Assembly: GCF_024807225.1 (NCBI RefSeq)
Contig: NZ_JANUCO010000001.1
Location: 1,240,001 to 1,304,000 of the forward strand
Source: Chryseobacterium ginsenosidimutans
GTDB taxonomy: Bacteria; Bacteroidota; Bacteroidia; Flavobacteriales; Weeksellaceae
Reading direction: 5' to 3'
DNA length: 64,000 nucleotides
Part shown: positions 7,600 to 14,607 of the stretch, piece by piece
How the letters are laid out: each line of letters begins with the position of its first letter
How positions within the stretch are numbered: position 1 is the stretch's first letter
Translations under genes and position numbers: made by a program
The notes under the pieces: generated by a model
Seen by the model: only the letters and a program-made list of their open reading frames with translations
Told to the model about the DNA's origin: nothing
The model's database searches: none

Positions 7600-7632
7600 A
7601 TAGATGAAGGTTGGAAGAAGGAAGTTTTAAAC
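7600..7632. repeat. partial R3 repeat
   Basis: GATGAAGGTTGGAAGAAGGA is one arm of the R3 palindrome seen complete at 9443, 13863 and 14510. Confidence 0.4.
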
Positions 7633-7652
7633 ATAATATAAATTTTTTAGGT

Positions 7653-7721
7653 GAAAATAAAGTTTGTCAAAGCGAAGAAGTTCTTATATCAAACAAAAAA
7701 TTAAGACAGGCTTTATTTTTT
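7653..7721 (+). repeat. hairpin element B
   Basis: AAAATAAAGTTTGTC pairs with GACAGGCTTTATTTT and is followed by more T. The loop contains GAAGAAGTTCTTATATC. Base changes against element A are compensated on the other strand of the stem. Confidence 0.65.
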
Positions 7722-7752
7722 TAATGAAAATTAAATATAAAAAATTAGGAGT

Positions 7753-7795
7753 TGGGAAATTGCTTATTACCAATTACTTATTATTCATAAAACTT
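7753..7795. repeat. R4 repeat, short form
   Basis: TTACCAATTACTTATTATTC is one arm of the ATGAGTAAT family that separates later genes of the array. Confidence 0.45.
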
Positions 7796-7877
7796 GATGG
7801 TTCGCCGAAGTGGAAGAGTCGGGACGGTCTGCAAAACCGTTGTGAAAACTGAGTGGGTTTGACTCCCATAACCATCT
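7796..7877 (+). tRNA. tRNA-Cys(GCA)
   Basis: Perfect acceptor GATGGTT/AACCATC, anticodon loop CTGCAAA closed by ACGGT/ACCGT, T arm GTGGG-TTTGACT-CCCAT. T73, the Cys discriminator, is followed by CA. The variable region is 12 nt, longer than usual for Cys. Confidence 0.85.
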
Positions 7878-7906
7878 CAAATAACTAAAATGAGATTAGT
7901 TCCGAA

Positions 7907-7980
7907 GAAAAAGTAAAAGTTTGTCGAGCGCAGAAGTTCTTATATCAAACTAAAAAAATAATGACAGGCTTTGTTTTTCT
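7907..7980 (+). repeat. hairpin element C
   Basis: AAAGTTTGTC and GACAGGCTTT pair as in elements A and B. The loop contains GCGCAGAAGTTCTTATATC, almost identical to element B. It is placed between tRNA-Cys and tRNA-Tyr. Confidence 0.65.
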
Positions 7981-7999
7981 TCACAAAAGAAATTGGGTT

Positions 8000-8050
8000 A
8001 AAAATTAGTTGGAAAATTACTCATTACCAATTATTTATTACCCATGAAAA
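8000..8050. repeat. R4 repeat, short form
   Basis: GAAAATTACTCATTACCAAT with a following TTATTTATTACCCATG is an arm of the R4 family. Confidence 0.45.
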
Positions 8051-8053
8051 AAG

Positions 8054-8137
8054 GGAAGTACGCCGAAGTTGGAGAGTCGGGGCAGACTGTAAATCTGTTG
8101 CTTTATTGCTAAGTAGGTTCGAATCCTACTACTTCCA
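8054..8137 (+). tRNA. tRNA-Tyr(GTA)
   Basis: Perfect acceptor GGAAGTA/TACTTCC, anticodon loop CTGTAAA closed by GCAGA/TCTGT, a 14-nt class II variable region, T arm GTAGG/CCTAC. A73 is followed by CA. Confidence 0.92.
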
Positions 8138-8140
8138 CAA

Positions 8141-8211
8141 CCGCTGATAATGTAATGGCAGCATGCAGGAAATGTACTCTTGTTGTTTAGGTTCGATTCC
8201 TAGTCAGTTTG
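8141..8211 (+). tRNA. degenerate tRNA, possibly Thr(TGT)
   Basis: T arm TTAGG-TTCGATT-CCTAG is good and CAGGA/TCTTG can close a loop AATGTAC, giving anticodon TGT. The acceptor CCGCTGA/TCAGTTT has two mismatches, and CA does not follow position 73. It resembles tRNA-Gln at 8835 in its D, anticodon-stem and variable regions. It is probably decayed or not aminoacylated. Confidence 0.55.
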
Positions 8212-8220
8212 TTTTTAATC

Positions 8221-8293
8221 GCTCTATTCGTCTAACGGTTCAGGACGCCTGCCTTTCGAGCAGAAAACAAGGGTTCGATTCCCTTATAGAGTA
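8221..8293 (+). tRNA. tRNA-Glu(TTC), copy 2
   Basis: Acceptor GCTCTAT/ATAGAGT and anticodon loop CTTTCGA. It is closely similar to copy 1, but with A73 instead of G73, followed by CA. Confidence 0.9.
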
Positions 8294-8296
8294 CAA

Positions 8297-8391
8297 AATA
8301 TGAGTAATGTGCAATGAGTAATTATTGTCAGCATAAATTATTAAGTATGAATTTATATTATTAATTACACATTACTTATTACTCATAAAAA
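8297..8391. repeat. R4 palindromic spacer (ATGAGTAATG...ATTACTCAT)
   Basis: ATGAGTAATGTGCAATGAGT at the left can pair with TTACTTATTACTCAT at the right over a loop of about 40 nt. Sister copies lie at 8560-8650, 8732-8832 and 46146-46225. Confidence 0.7.
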
Positions 8392-8394
8392 CTT

Positions 8395-8468
8395 GCGGGA
8401 ATGGTGGAAATGGTAGACACACTTGATTTAGGCTCAAGGTTTTGGGGGTTCGACTCCCTCTTTCCGCA
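8395..8468 (+). tRNA. tRNA-Leu(TAG) with short variable loop
   Basis: Acceptor GCGGGAA/TTTCCGC, anticodon loop TTTAGGC closed by CTTGA/TCAAG, T arm GGGGG/CCCTC. The variable region is only about 5 nt, whereas bacterial tRNA-Leu normally has a long class II arm. A73 is followed by CA. Confidence 0.82.
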
Positions 8469-8474
8469 CAAAAT

Positions 8475-8548
8475 TGCCTCTCTATTCCAATTGGCAGAGA
8501 AAAGGGTCTTAAACTCCGTAAAGTCCCAGTTCGAATCTGGGAGAGGTA
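8475..8548 (+). tRNA. tRNA-Leu(TAA), irregular
   Basis: T arm CCCAG-TTCGAAT-CTGGG is perfect. The acceptor has six firm pairs, GCCTCT/AGAGGT, then A and CA. The loop CTTAAAC gives anticodon TAA, but the anticodon stem has mismatches. The long variable arm of Leu tRNAs is missing. Confidence 0.7.
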
Positions 8549-8559
8549 CAAAATATAAA

Positions 8560-8650
8560 TAATGGGTAATGAGCGATGAGTAATTATTGCAAATACTAAT
8601 TGAAATATGATTTTAATATTACTAATTACCGATTATTCATTACTTATAAA
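8560..8650. repeat. R4 palindromic spacer
   Basis: AATGGGTAATGAGCGATGAG at the left and ATTACCGATTATTCATTACT at the right are inverted arms between tRNA-Leu(TAA) and tRNA-Phe. Confidence 0.7.
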
Positions 8651-8653
8651 ATT

Positions 8654-8726
8654 GGAAGAGTGGTGTAGAAGGTCTGCACGTTAGTCTGAAAAACTAAAGG
8701 TACAGGTTCGATTCCTGTCTGTTCCA
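8654..8726 (+). tRNA. tRNA-Phe(GAA)
   Basis: Acceptor GGAAGAG/CTGTTCC has one G-G mismatch. Anticodon loop CTGAAAA is closed by TTAGT/ACTAA, and T arm ACAGG/CCTGT. A73 is followed by CA. Confidence 0.87.
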
Positions 8727-8731
8727 CAAGA

Positions 8732-8832
8732 ATATGGGTAATAAATAAATGTGCAATAAGTAATTATTACAGATGTAAATTATTAAGTACGATTTTAATA
8801 TTACTAATTACCGATTATTCATTACTCATAAA
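8732..8832. repeat. R4 palindromic spacer
   Basis: TATGGGTAATAAATAAATGT at the left and ATTACCGATTATTCATTACT at the right. It is nearly identical in its right half to the copy at 8560. Confidence 0.7.
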
Positions 8833-8834
8833 AC

Positions 8835-8907
8835 TGATTCATAGTGTAATTGGTCAGCACACAAGACTTTGACTCTTGTTGTTCAGGTTCGAGTCCTGAT
8901 GAATCAA
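8835..8907 (+). tRNA. tRNA-Gln(TTG)
   Basis: Perfect acceptor TGATTCA/TGAATCA, anticodon loop CTTTGAC closed by CAAGA/TCTTG, T arm TCAGG/CCTGA. A73 is followed by CA. It is the last tRNA, 44 bases before the RNase H-like gene, so the array probably reads into the protein operon. Confidence 0.93.
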
Positions 8908-8951
8908 CAAATTAATATTTAAACAAAACAAATTTAAAACATGTAGAAAAA

Positions 8952-9437
8952 ATGGAAACGCAACAACAAACATGGCAAAACATGACCGGAAAAATTTTCC
9001 AACACTCTATCACACAGTTGGTAGAAGAAGCCATCATCCGCGAACAGGCAAATGGATACCGACTGAAAGTGTGTGTGGGATCAGACTCCCACGTTTATGG
9101 TGACGCCATTAATTATGCTACTGCAGTTGTCTTTATTCGTGAGGGAAAAGGAGCGTTTACCTTTATCAGAAAAGAAAGAGAAATACAGAATATCAGTATC
9201 AAAGAGCGAATGTTGAACGAAGTCAACAAATCCGTAGAAATTGCCTATGCCATTTGCTCTATTCTGGAAACATATGATGTGGAAATGGAGGTACACGCAG
9301 ATATTAACACCGATCCGGATTTTAAATCCAACGTCGCTTTGAAAGACGCAATGGGATATATTCTGGGAATGGGTTATATATTTAAAGCAAAACCTTACGC
9401 ATTCGCAAGTTCCAATTGTGCTGATATGATGGTGTAA
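8952..9437 (+). CDS. RNase H-like DUF458 (YkuK family) protein
   Basis: 161 residues. The motif VCVGSDSHVYGD and following beta-strands (YATAVVFIREGKGAFTFIRK), together with EVHADINTDPDFKSNVALK, match the DUF458/YkuK family of predicted RNase H-fold nucleases; the acidic residues are kept. The gene lies directly behind the tRNA array and ahead of RNA-repair genes, so its substrate is plausibly tRNA (inference). ATG 8952 is the only sensible start. Confidence 0.75.
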   Translation: METQQQTWQNMTGKIFQHSITQLVEEAIIREQANGYRLKVCVGSDSHVYGDAINYATAVVFIREGKGAFTFIRKEREIQNISIKERMLNEVNKSVEIAYAICSILETYDVEMEVHADINTDPDFKSNVALKDAMGYILGMGYIFKAKPYAFASSNCADMMV

Positions 9438-9442
9438 TAAAG

Positions 9443-9530
9443 AGGGAAGCGGGATGTAGGAAGATGAAAGTTTTTTGAAATACGTGTATAAACTTCCCGC
9501 ATCCAGCTTCCAACTTCCATCCAAAAAAAT
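9443..9530. repeat. R3 palindrome (GGAAG...CTTCC) between operon genes
   Basis: GGGAAGCGGGATGTAGGAAG is inverted as CTTCCCGCATCCAGCTTCC 40 bases on. Equivalent palindromes lie at 13863-13944 and 14510-14590, with a half copy at 7600. Confidence 0.7.
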
Positions 9531-9554
9531 AAAAACCTTTAAAAACCAATAACC

Positions 9555-10331
9555 ATGTATTTTTTAGTTCAGGCTAATGTATATTTAGATCCCGATCATT
9601 ACAAAATTTTTGATGCGTTGGAAGAATTAAATATTGATTATCATGTAATTAATATTCCGCCAACAGCAGAAAAAATAGACTTCGAAACAGACAGAAAAGA
9701 TGTTTTCGTGTATGGTTCGGTGACGATTGCAAGATTGGCAAAACAAAATACCGACTGGTTTCCCGGTTCTTTTTACGGAGGAAATCACCTGTATGAAGTG
9801 TATTCTAAATATTATGGTGAAAACCTTTTGAATCCCAAAGTTTCCGTTCACAAAATTTCAGAAGAATTGATTTGGAAAAAAGATGAACTAAAATTCATTA
9901 AACCCTACAATGAAGCGAAAATTTTTACAGGAAAAGTTTTTAACGAAACAGAATGGAAAGATTTCGTTTTTGAATCATTAAAAAATCAATTAAACAGAAT
10001 TACAGAAGATTCTTTGGTTCAGATTTCTGAAGCAAAACGAACGATAAAAGAAGCAAGACTTTGGATTGTTGGCGGACAAATTACCGATGCAGGATATTAT
10101 AAATTTAATGATAATGCGCCTTTCGAAGAAAATGTGTCAGAAGACGGATTGAATTTCGCCAATGAAATGATCCAACTTTTCAATCTTGAACAAGCCTTTG
10201 TAATGGATATTTGTTTAACGGATGAAGGCTGGAAAATCGTTGAAATAAATTGTATCAACAGTTCTGGATTTTATCCGAACACCAACGTGAAAAGTATCAT
10301 CAAAGCATTGAATATTTACTTTTCTAATTAA
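9555..10331 (+). CDS. ATP-grasp enzyme, R2K-like clade
   Basis: 258 residues. The C-terminal half carries ATP-grasp features: ARLWIVGGQITDAGYYK, then AFVMDICLTDEGWKIVEIN with the acidic metal-binding D, E and N. The N-terminal half includes DVFVYGSVTIARLAK. This matches the DUF4343-type R2K group of ATP-grasp ligases, related to CDC123, which has been linked by gene neighbourhood to RNA-repair systems. The substrate is unknown; it could modify a peptide or protein partner. It is followed after 16 bases by the DinB-like gene. Confidence 0.65.
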   Translation: MYFLVQANVYLDPDHYKIFDALEELNIDYHVINIPPTAEKIDFETDRKDVFVYGSVTIARLAKQNTDWFPGSFYGGNHLYEVYSKYYGENLLNPKVSVHKISEELIWKKDELKFIKPYNEAKIFTGKVFNETEWKDFVFESLKNQLNRITEDSLVQISEAKRTIKEARLWIVGGQITDAGYYKFNDNAPFEENVSEDGLNFANEMIQLFNLEQAFVMDICLTDEGWKIVEINCINSSGFYPNTNVKSIIKALNIYFSN

Positions 10332-10347
10332 AATTTAAAAAAATGTA

Positions 10348-10920
10348 ATGGATATTTTTAGATTAATTCAAGATATAAAAACGCATTTGAAACTCAGTTT
10401 TGTTGAGGTTGATAAATGGTTTGATAAAGATAAAGAAACGTTGAATTTTCAGCCTTCAAACGAAGGTTGGACGATTCAACAGATTTTAGAGCACATTTAT
10501 CTGACGAACTTTTATTTGTTTATTCTCATTGAAAAAGGTTCAAAAAAAGCAATGCGAAATTATCTTAATCTTGATTTAAATCTTGAATTACAACATTACA
10601 GTTTCGATAAAGAAAAATTTGAAAAAGTAGGTGAGTACGGAGCTTTTAAATGGATAAGACCAGAACATATGGAGCCTAAAGGAGAATTAAATTTAAGTGA
10701 AATCAGAAATTTAATTTCTCAGCAATATCATGAATGTTTAAATTATTTAGACTTGATGAAAAACGGCGAAGGTCTCCTCTGCAAAACAACCATGACAGTG
10801 AATGGATTAGGAAAAATTAATGTGTATGAATACATTTATTTCCTTTCACTTCACGCGCAAAGACACGTTACTCAGATGAAGAATAGCGAATTAGAAACAA
10901 TTAAAAAACTAAAAAAATGA
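10348..10920 (+). CDS. DinB-superfamily protein
   Basis: 190 residues, mostly helical. A DinB-like four-helix pattern carries candidate metal-ligand histidines in ILEHIYLTNFY and near the C-terminus in SLHAQRHVTQMKN. LNFQPSNEGWTIQQILEH is the typical DinB/YfiT entry helix. Some members are thiol transferases or hydrolases; activity here is unknown. Its stop codon overlaps the ATG of the RNA ligase by four bases (ATGA), so the two are translationally coupled. Confidence 0.65.
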   Translation: MDIFRLIQDIKTHLKLSFVEVDKWFDKDKETLNFQPSNEGWTIQQILEHIYLTNFYLFILIEKGSKKAMRNYLNLDLNLELQHYSFDKEKFEKVGEYGAFKWIRPEHMEPKGELNLSEIRNLISQQYHECLNYLDLMKNGEGLLCKTTMTVNGLGKINVYEYIYFLSLHAQRHVTQMKNSELETIKKLKK

Positions 10921-11930
10921 TTTTCAAAACATATAACTCTATAGAAAATGCTTACCAAACCCGCGTGATCGATCAGATCAGGTTGCAGGGTTTTGGGGAT
11001 GAGGTTTTCATTGTACAGGAAAAGGTTCACGGTGCAAATTTCTCTTTCTTTACCGATGGAAAGGAAATTAAAATCGCAAAAAGAACCGCTTTCATCGAGA
11101 AGGATGAAAAATTCTATAACGCCCATCAAATGTTGGAACGTTACAGAAAAAAAGTAATTGATTTGTTCGAAAAAGTGAAAACTATCCATCCGGATTTAGA
11201 AACTGTAGTGATCTATGGTGAATTATTTGGTGGAGGTTACAAACATAAAGAAGTAGAGCCCGTAAAAGATGCGATAAAAGTTCAAAAAGGTGTTGAATAT
11301 GCACCTTACAACGAATTTTACGGATTCGATATTAAGTTGAACGGCACTACTTATTTGGATACAGATTTGGTCAACCAGATTTTCGAGGAAACCAGATTTT
11401 TCTATGCGAAAATCTTATTTCAAGGAACTTTGGAAGAGGCTTTGAAATTCCCGAATGTTTTCGATTCTAAAATTCCGGCTTGGTTGGGATTACCGGAAAT
11501 TGAAAATAATAGGTGTGAAGGAACGATCGTTAAAACTTTGAAAACCAAATATTTTGGAAACGGCTCAAGGGTCATTTTAAAAAATAAAAATGAAAAATGG
11601 GTCGAAAAATCTAAAATGGTTAAAAAAGATAGACCTATTCAGAAAGAAGTTCATTTCAGTGAAAATGCCAAAAATATTTGGGAAGAAATCCAAAAATATG
11701 CAACTGCAAACCGACTGAACAATGTTGTGAGCAAGATTGGTGAATTCGAACCCAAAATGATTGGGAAAGTGATCGGTCTTTTTTCACAGGATATTTTGGA
11801 GGATTGTGAAAAAGATTTCCCGAAAGTTTTCACAACCATAGAAAAAGAAGAACAAAAAAGAATCAACAAAAAGTTGAATTCTTTAGTCATTGACGTTGTA
11901 AAAGAAGAGTTGATGACTCTAAAAGTATAG
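10917..11930 (+). CDS. RNA ligase, T4 Rnl2 family
   Basis: 337 residues, close to the length of T4 Rnl2 (334). Nucleotidyltransferase motif I is VQEKVHGANFSF with the likely AMP-accepting lysine at K36. Motif III is VVIYGELFGGG, motif IV CEGTIVKT and motif V VILKNKNEKW. A C-terminal domain of about 100 residues follows, as in full-length Rnl2 ligases that seal nicks in double-stranded RNA such as a cleaved anticodon stem or a 3'-OH/5'-phosphate break. Its place in a tRNA-array operon supports a tRNA repair role. No Pnkp-like end-healing partner is seen, but a metallophosphoesterase follows. Confidence 0.92.
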   Translation: MIFKTYNSIENAYQTRVIDQIRLQGFGDEVFIVQEKVHGANFSFFTDGKEIKIAKRTAFIEKDEKFYNAHQMLERYRKKVIDLFEKVKTIHPDLETVVIYGELFGGGYKHKEVEPVKDAIKVQKGVEYAPYNEFYGFDIKLNGTTYLDTDLVNQIFEETRFFYAKILFQGTLEEALKFPNVFDSKIPAWLGLPEIENNRCEGTIVKTLKTKYFGNGSRVILKNKNEKWVEKSKMVKKDRPIQKEVHFSENAKNIWEEIQKYATANRLNNVVSKIGEFEPKMIGKVIGLFSQDILEDCEKDFPKVFTTIEKEEQKRINKKLNSLVIDVVKEELMTLKV

Positions 11931-11958
11931 TTTCGGTAATTTATTATCGAAACTTTTT
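11930..11958 (+). terminator. intrinsic terminator after the RNA ligase
   Basis: AGTTTCG and CGAAACT pair around an AT-rich loop and are followed by six T. Confidence 0.7.
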
Positions 11959-12012
11959 TATATGTTTAATTAAACAACAAAAATCGCAAAAATTTTATTT
12001 ATTAAACGCTCA

Positions 12013-12098
12013 CTTTGTCTTCCCGTAGGGATCTAAGCAAAGCTTGTAGAAATAATGATTAAAAAAATACAAGCTTAGATTCTTTCAGAATGACAAAC
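12013..12098. repeat. R1 palindromic repeat
   Basis: TTTGTCTTCCCGTAGGGATC at the left and AGATTCTTTCAGAATGACAA at the right, with AAGCTTG/CAAGCTT arms inside. It fills the gap before the RNase Z-like gene. Confidence 0.7.
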
Positions 12099-12138
12099 AG
12101 AGAGCAAAATTTTTGTGATTAAAAAAAAATTAGAAAAA

Positions 12139-13083
12139 ATGTTACAGGCAGAAATAAAAAGTCTTTTAAAAGAAGACATCAGTATATTAATAAAAATTCC
12201 GAATTCAGCAAAGCATTATTTGTGTGATTGCGGGGAAGCTAGTTTATTGACGGTAAAAGAAGTACAGTCGGTTTCAACGATATTCATCAGTCATACCCAC
12301 ATTGATCATTTTTCAAATTTCGATGGAATTTTCAGACATCAAATTGGAAGCGGAGAAAAAATCGTGATTTGCGGACCGAAAAATATTCATCAACAAGTTG
12401 AATCCAGGTTAAAATCTTACACTTGGAATTTAATTGATGAAAATGCAATTGAATATGAAATTCGTGAGATTGTTTCAAAAGAAGAAATTAATGTCTATAA
12501 AATCCGACCACCACACTGGAAACTTGAATTGATAACCACTCAAAATTTCCTTTTTGAAGACGAAAATGTGAACGTTGATTTTGCGATTCTCGATCACAAA
12601 ACAGATTCTATCGCTTATCTGTTTAAAGAAAAAGATTCGATCACTTTTAATGAAAACGCTTCCGAATTTAAAAAAGGAAAATGGATCAGTGAATTGAAAT
12701 CAGCTTTTGAAAACAACGATTCAGACAAAGAAATTGAGATCGAAAATACAGTTTACAAAGCTTCGGATTTGTTTCATTTTTTAACAAGAAATGAAGGTTA
12801 CAAATTAGGGATAATTATGGATCATGCCGTTTGTGAAAACAATTATGAAAAAATTAAAACTGTTTTCAACTCAGCAGATATGGTGTACATCGAAACATTT
12901 TACAAAGACGAAGATCAGGAATTTGCAAAGATCAATTATCACAGTTTTGCGTCTGCATCAGGAAAAATAATGAAGGATTGTGAGGTGAAAGAAGCCATCC
13001 CGATTCACTTTTCAAGAAGATATGTGGAAAGCGATAAACTGGAAATTCAAACGGCTTTTTATAAAGCATTTCGAGGAAATTAA
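12139..13083 (+). CDS. RNase Z-like metallo-beta-lactamase-fold hydrolase
   Basis: 314 residues from ATG 12139; a GTG at 12115 would add eight Lys-rich residues and lies close to the R1 repeat. The zinc motif is FISHTHIDHFSNFDG (HxHxDH). Later motifs are LGIIMDHAV, YIETFY, YHSFASASG and HFSRRY. The last resembles the HFSxRY motif of tRNase Z, and the length fits. Canonical RNase Z removes tRNA 3' trailers and avoids mature CCA ends. The array nearby has unusual 3' ends (N73 then CA), so this may be a dedicated processing enzyme (inference). Another MBL nuclease cannot be excluded. Confidence 0.75.
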   Translation: MLQAEIKSLLKEDISILIKIPNSAKHYLCDCGEASLLTVKEVQSVSTIFISHTHIDHFSNFDGIFRHQIGSGEKIVICGPKNIHQQVESRLKSYTWNLIDENAIEYEIREIVSKEEINVYKIRPPHWKLELITTQNFLFEDENVNVDFAILDHKTDSIAYLFKEKDSITFNENASEFKKGKWISELKSAFENNDSDKEIEIENTVYKASDLFHFLTRNEGYKLGIIMDHAVCENNYEKIKTVFNSADMVYIETFYKDEDQEFAKINYHSFASASGKIMKDCEVKEAIPIHFSRRYVESDKLEIQTAFYKAFRGN

Positions 13084-13109
13084 TTAAAAATATTTATTAA
13101 ACTAAAACC

Positions 13110-13265
13110 AAAAGAGATTTAACACTTAAGTTATTTTTAAGTTTAAATATAGATGTGAAAAAGAACACTTAAGTTTTTGAAAATCTTTGATTTTCATCTC
13201 ATGTGAACTAAAATGTTTTCAAAGAATTTAACTAAAAACTAATGTGTTCTTAAGTGTTAAAAAAA
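13110..13265. repeat. long intergenic palindrome (AACACTTAAG)
   Basis: AACACTTAAG occurs at about 13121 and 13165, and its inverted copy CTTAAGTGTT at about 13250. Flanking bases of the last two extend the pairing over some 100 nt. No ORF is present. Confidence 0.55.
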
Positions 13266-13296
13266 ATGTCTTTTGTGGTTAAACAAAATCAAAAAA

Positions 13297-13860
13297 ATGA
13301 AACCCAATATATTTTTCACAGCAGACCACCATTTTGGTCACGAAAATATTATAAAATTCTCCGAAAGGCCTTTTGAGTCTTTGGAACACATGAATGAAGA
13401 ACTCATCAAAAGATGGAATGAGAAAATTGCAGATGGCGATACAGTCTACCATTTGGGTGATATCAGTTTGGGAAAACCAGACTGTACGAGAGAAATTTTG
13501 GATCGATTAAATGGAAATATTCATTTGATAAAAGGAAATCACGAAGGGGCAGCTTTGACGTATCCTAAAAGATTTGCTTCCATAAGAGATTATCATGAAT
13601 TGAAAATTGATGAACCGGAAAATAGCAATGGAAAACAAAAAATCATCCTCTTTCATTACGCAATGCGCACCTGGAATGGTTCACATCGCGGAGTTTGGCA
13701 ACTCTACGGTCATTCTCACGGAACTTTACCGGATGACGAAATGGCTTTAAGTATTGACGTTGGAGTAGATTGTCACAATTTTTGTCCAATCTCTTATGAG
13801 GAAGTTAAGGAATTAATGAAGAAGAAAAAATGGACGCCACCGTTTGCGCCGAGAAATTAG
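13297..13860 (+). CDS. calcineurin-like metallophosphoesterase
   Basis: 187 residues from ATG 13297; a TTG 24 bases upstream is less likely. Motifs of the family are in order: FFTADHHFGHENI, VYHLGDISLG, IKGNHEG, LFHYAMRTWNGSHRG and LYGHSHG. This supplies a dinuclear metal site. Small members act on phosphodiesters or phosphomonoesters; within this operon a 2',3'-cyclic phosphate or 3'-phosphate end-healing activity ahead of ligation is an attractive but unproven role. Confidence 0.85.
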   Translation: MKPNIFFTADHHFGHENIIKFSERPFESLEHMNEELIKRWNEKIADGDTVYHLGDISLGKPDCTREILDRLNGNIHLIKGNHEGAALTYPKRFASIRDYHELKIDEPENSNGKQKIILFHYAMRTWNGSHRGVWQLYGHSHGTLPDDEMALSIDVGVDCHNFCPISYEEVKELMKKKKWTPPFAPRN

Positions 13861-13862
13861 TA

Positions 13863-13944
13863 TGATGGAAGCTGGATGCGGGAAGAAGGAAGTTTTGCAG
13901 TGTGTGATTTACTTCCATCCTCCAACTTCCTGCTTCCATCCTTT
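13863..13944. repeat. R3 palindrome between operon genes
   Basis: TGGAAGCTGGATGCGGGAAG is inverted as CTTCCTGCTTCCATCC. It separates the phosphoesterase from the first exonuclease. Confidence 0.7.
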
Positions 13945-13956
13945 AAACCAAAAATC

Positions 13957-14502
13957 ATGAAAACAACAAACAAAATAGTAATCATCGACTTAGAAGCTAC
14001 GTGTTGGGAAAACGACAGAATTCCTGCCGGACAAAAAGTCGATATCATAGAAATAGGAATTTGCGAATTAAACAGAACAACAGGAGCAATTTCCAAGAAA
14101 CAAAGCATTTACGTTATTCCGGAAAGGTCTAAAATCAGCAAATTTTGTACAGATCTTACAGGAATAACTCCAAAACTGATAAAAGAAAAAGGAATTAATT
14201 TCGAAGAAGCCTGCGAGAAAATAAGGGATGAATACGATTCAGCTTCGCTTACTTGGGCAGGTTTTGGAAATTTTGATAAAGAGCAGATCATGGAACAATG
14301 TGATTATCTCGGTATCGAAAATCCTTTTTCCGAAAATTATATTAACATTATGCATCAGTTCAAAGCCCATAATGGACTTTACAAAATGATGGGTTTAAAA
14401 AGAGCTCTTAAAGCTATGAATATGGATTTTGAAGGAAATCATCACAGCGGAGCAGACGATGCATATAATGCCGCCAAAATTTTAAGGAAGATTTTGGAAT
14501 AA
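13957..14502 (+). CDS. DEDDh 3'-5' exonuclease (ERI-1/KapD-like), paralogue 1
   Basis: 181 residues from ATG 13957; the earlier in-frame ATG lies in the R3 repeat and is rejected. The motif IVIIDLEATCWE gives the D-x-E pair, WAGFGNFDKEQI the second D region and HHSGADDAYNAAKI the H and last D of the DEDDh fold. FCTDLTGITP is the usual family signature. Relatives (3'hExo/ERI-1, KapD) trim RNA 3' ends, including histone mRNA and 5.8S rRNA. The next gene is a paralogue, showing tandem duplication. Confidence 0.88.
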   Translation: MKTTNKIVIIDLEATCWENDRIPAGQKVDIIEIGICELNRTTGAISKKQSIYVIPERSKISKFCTDLTGITPKLIKEKGINFEEACEKIRDEYDSASLTWAGFGNFDKEQIMEQCDYLGIENPFSENYINIMHQFKAHNGLYKMMGLKRALKAMNMDFEGNHHSGADDAYNAAKILRKILE

Positions 14503-14509
14503 TCTTGGA

Positions 14510-14590
14510 CTGGAAGTCTGAAGCTGGAGGCTGGAAGGGAATGTACGACTGTGATAAACTTCCATCTTCCCGCTCCCCACTTCCAGCCCT
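14510..14590. repeat. R3 palindrome between the exonuclease paralogues
   Basis: CTGGAAGTCTGAAGCTGGAG and CTTCCCGCTCCCCACTTCCA are inverted arms, as at 9443 and 13863. Confidence 0.65.
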
Positions 14591-14607
14591 TTAAAACATT
14601 TAAAAAA

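Noticed and set aside
13876..13956. Extended N-terminus of the first exonuclease
   Set aside because: The extra 27 residues are encoded by the R3 palindrome; the paralogue supports the later start.
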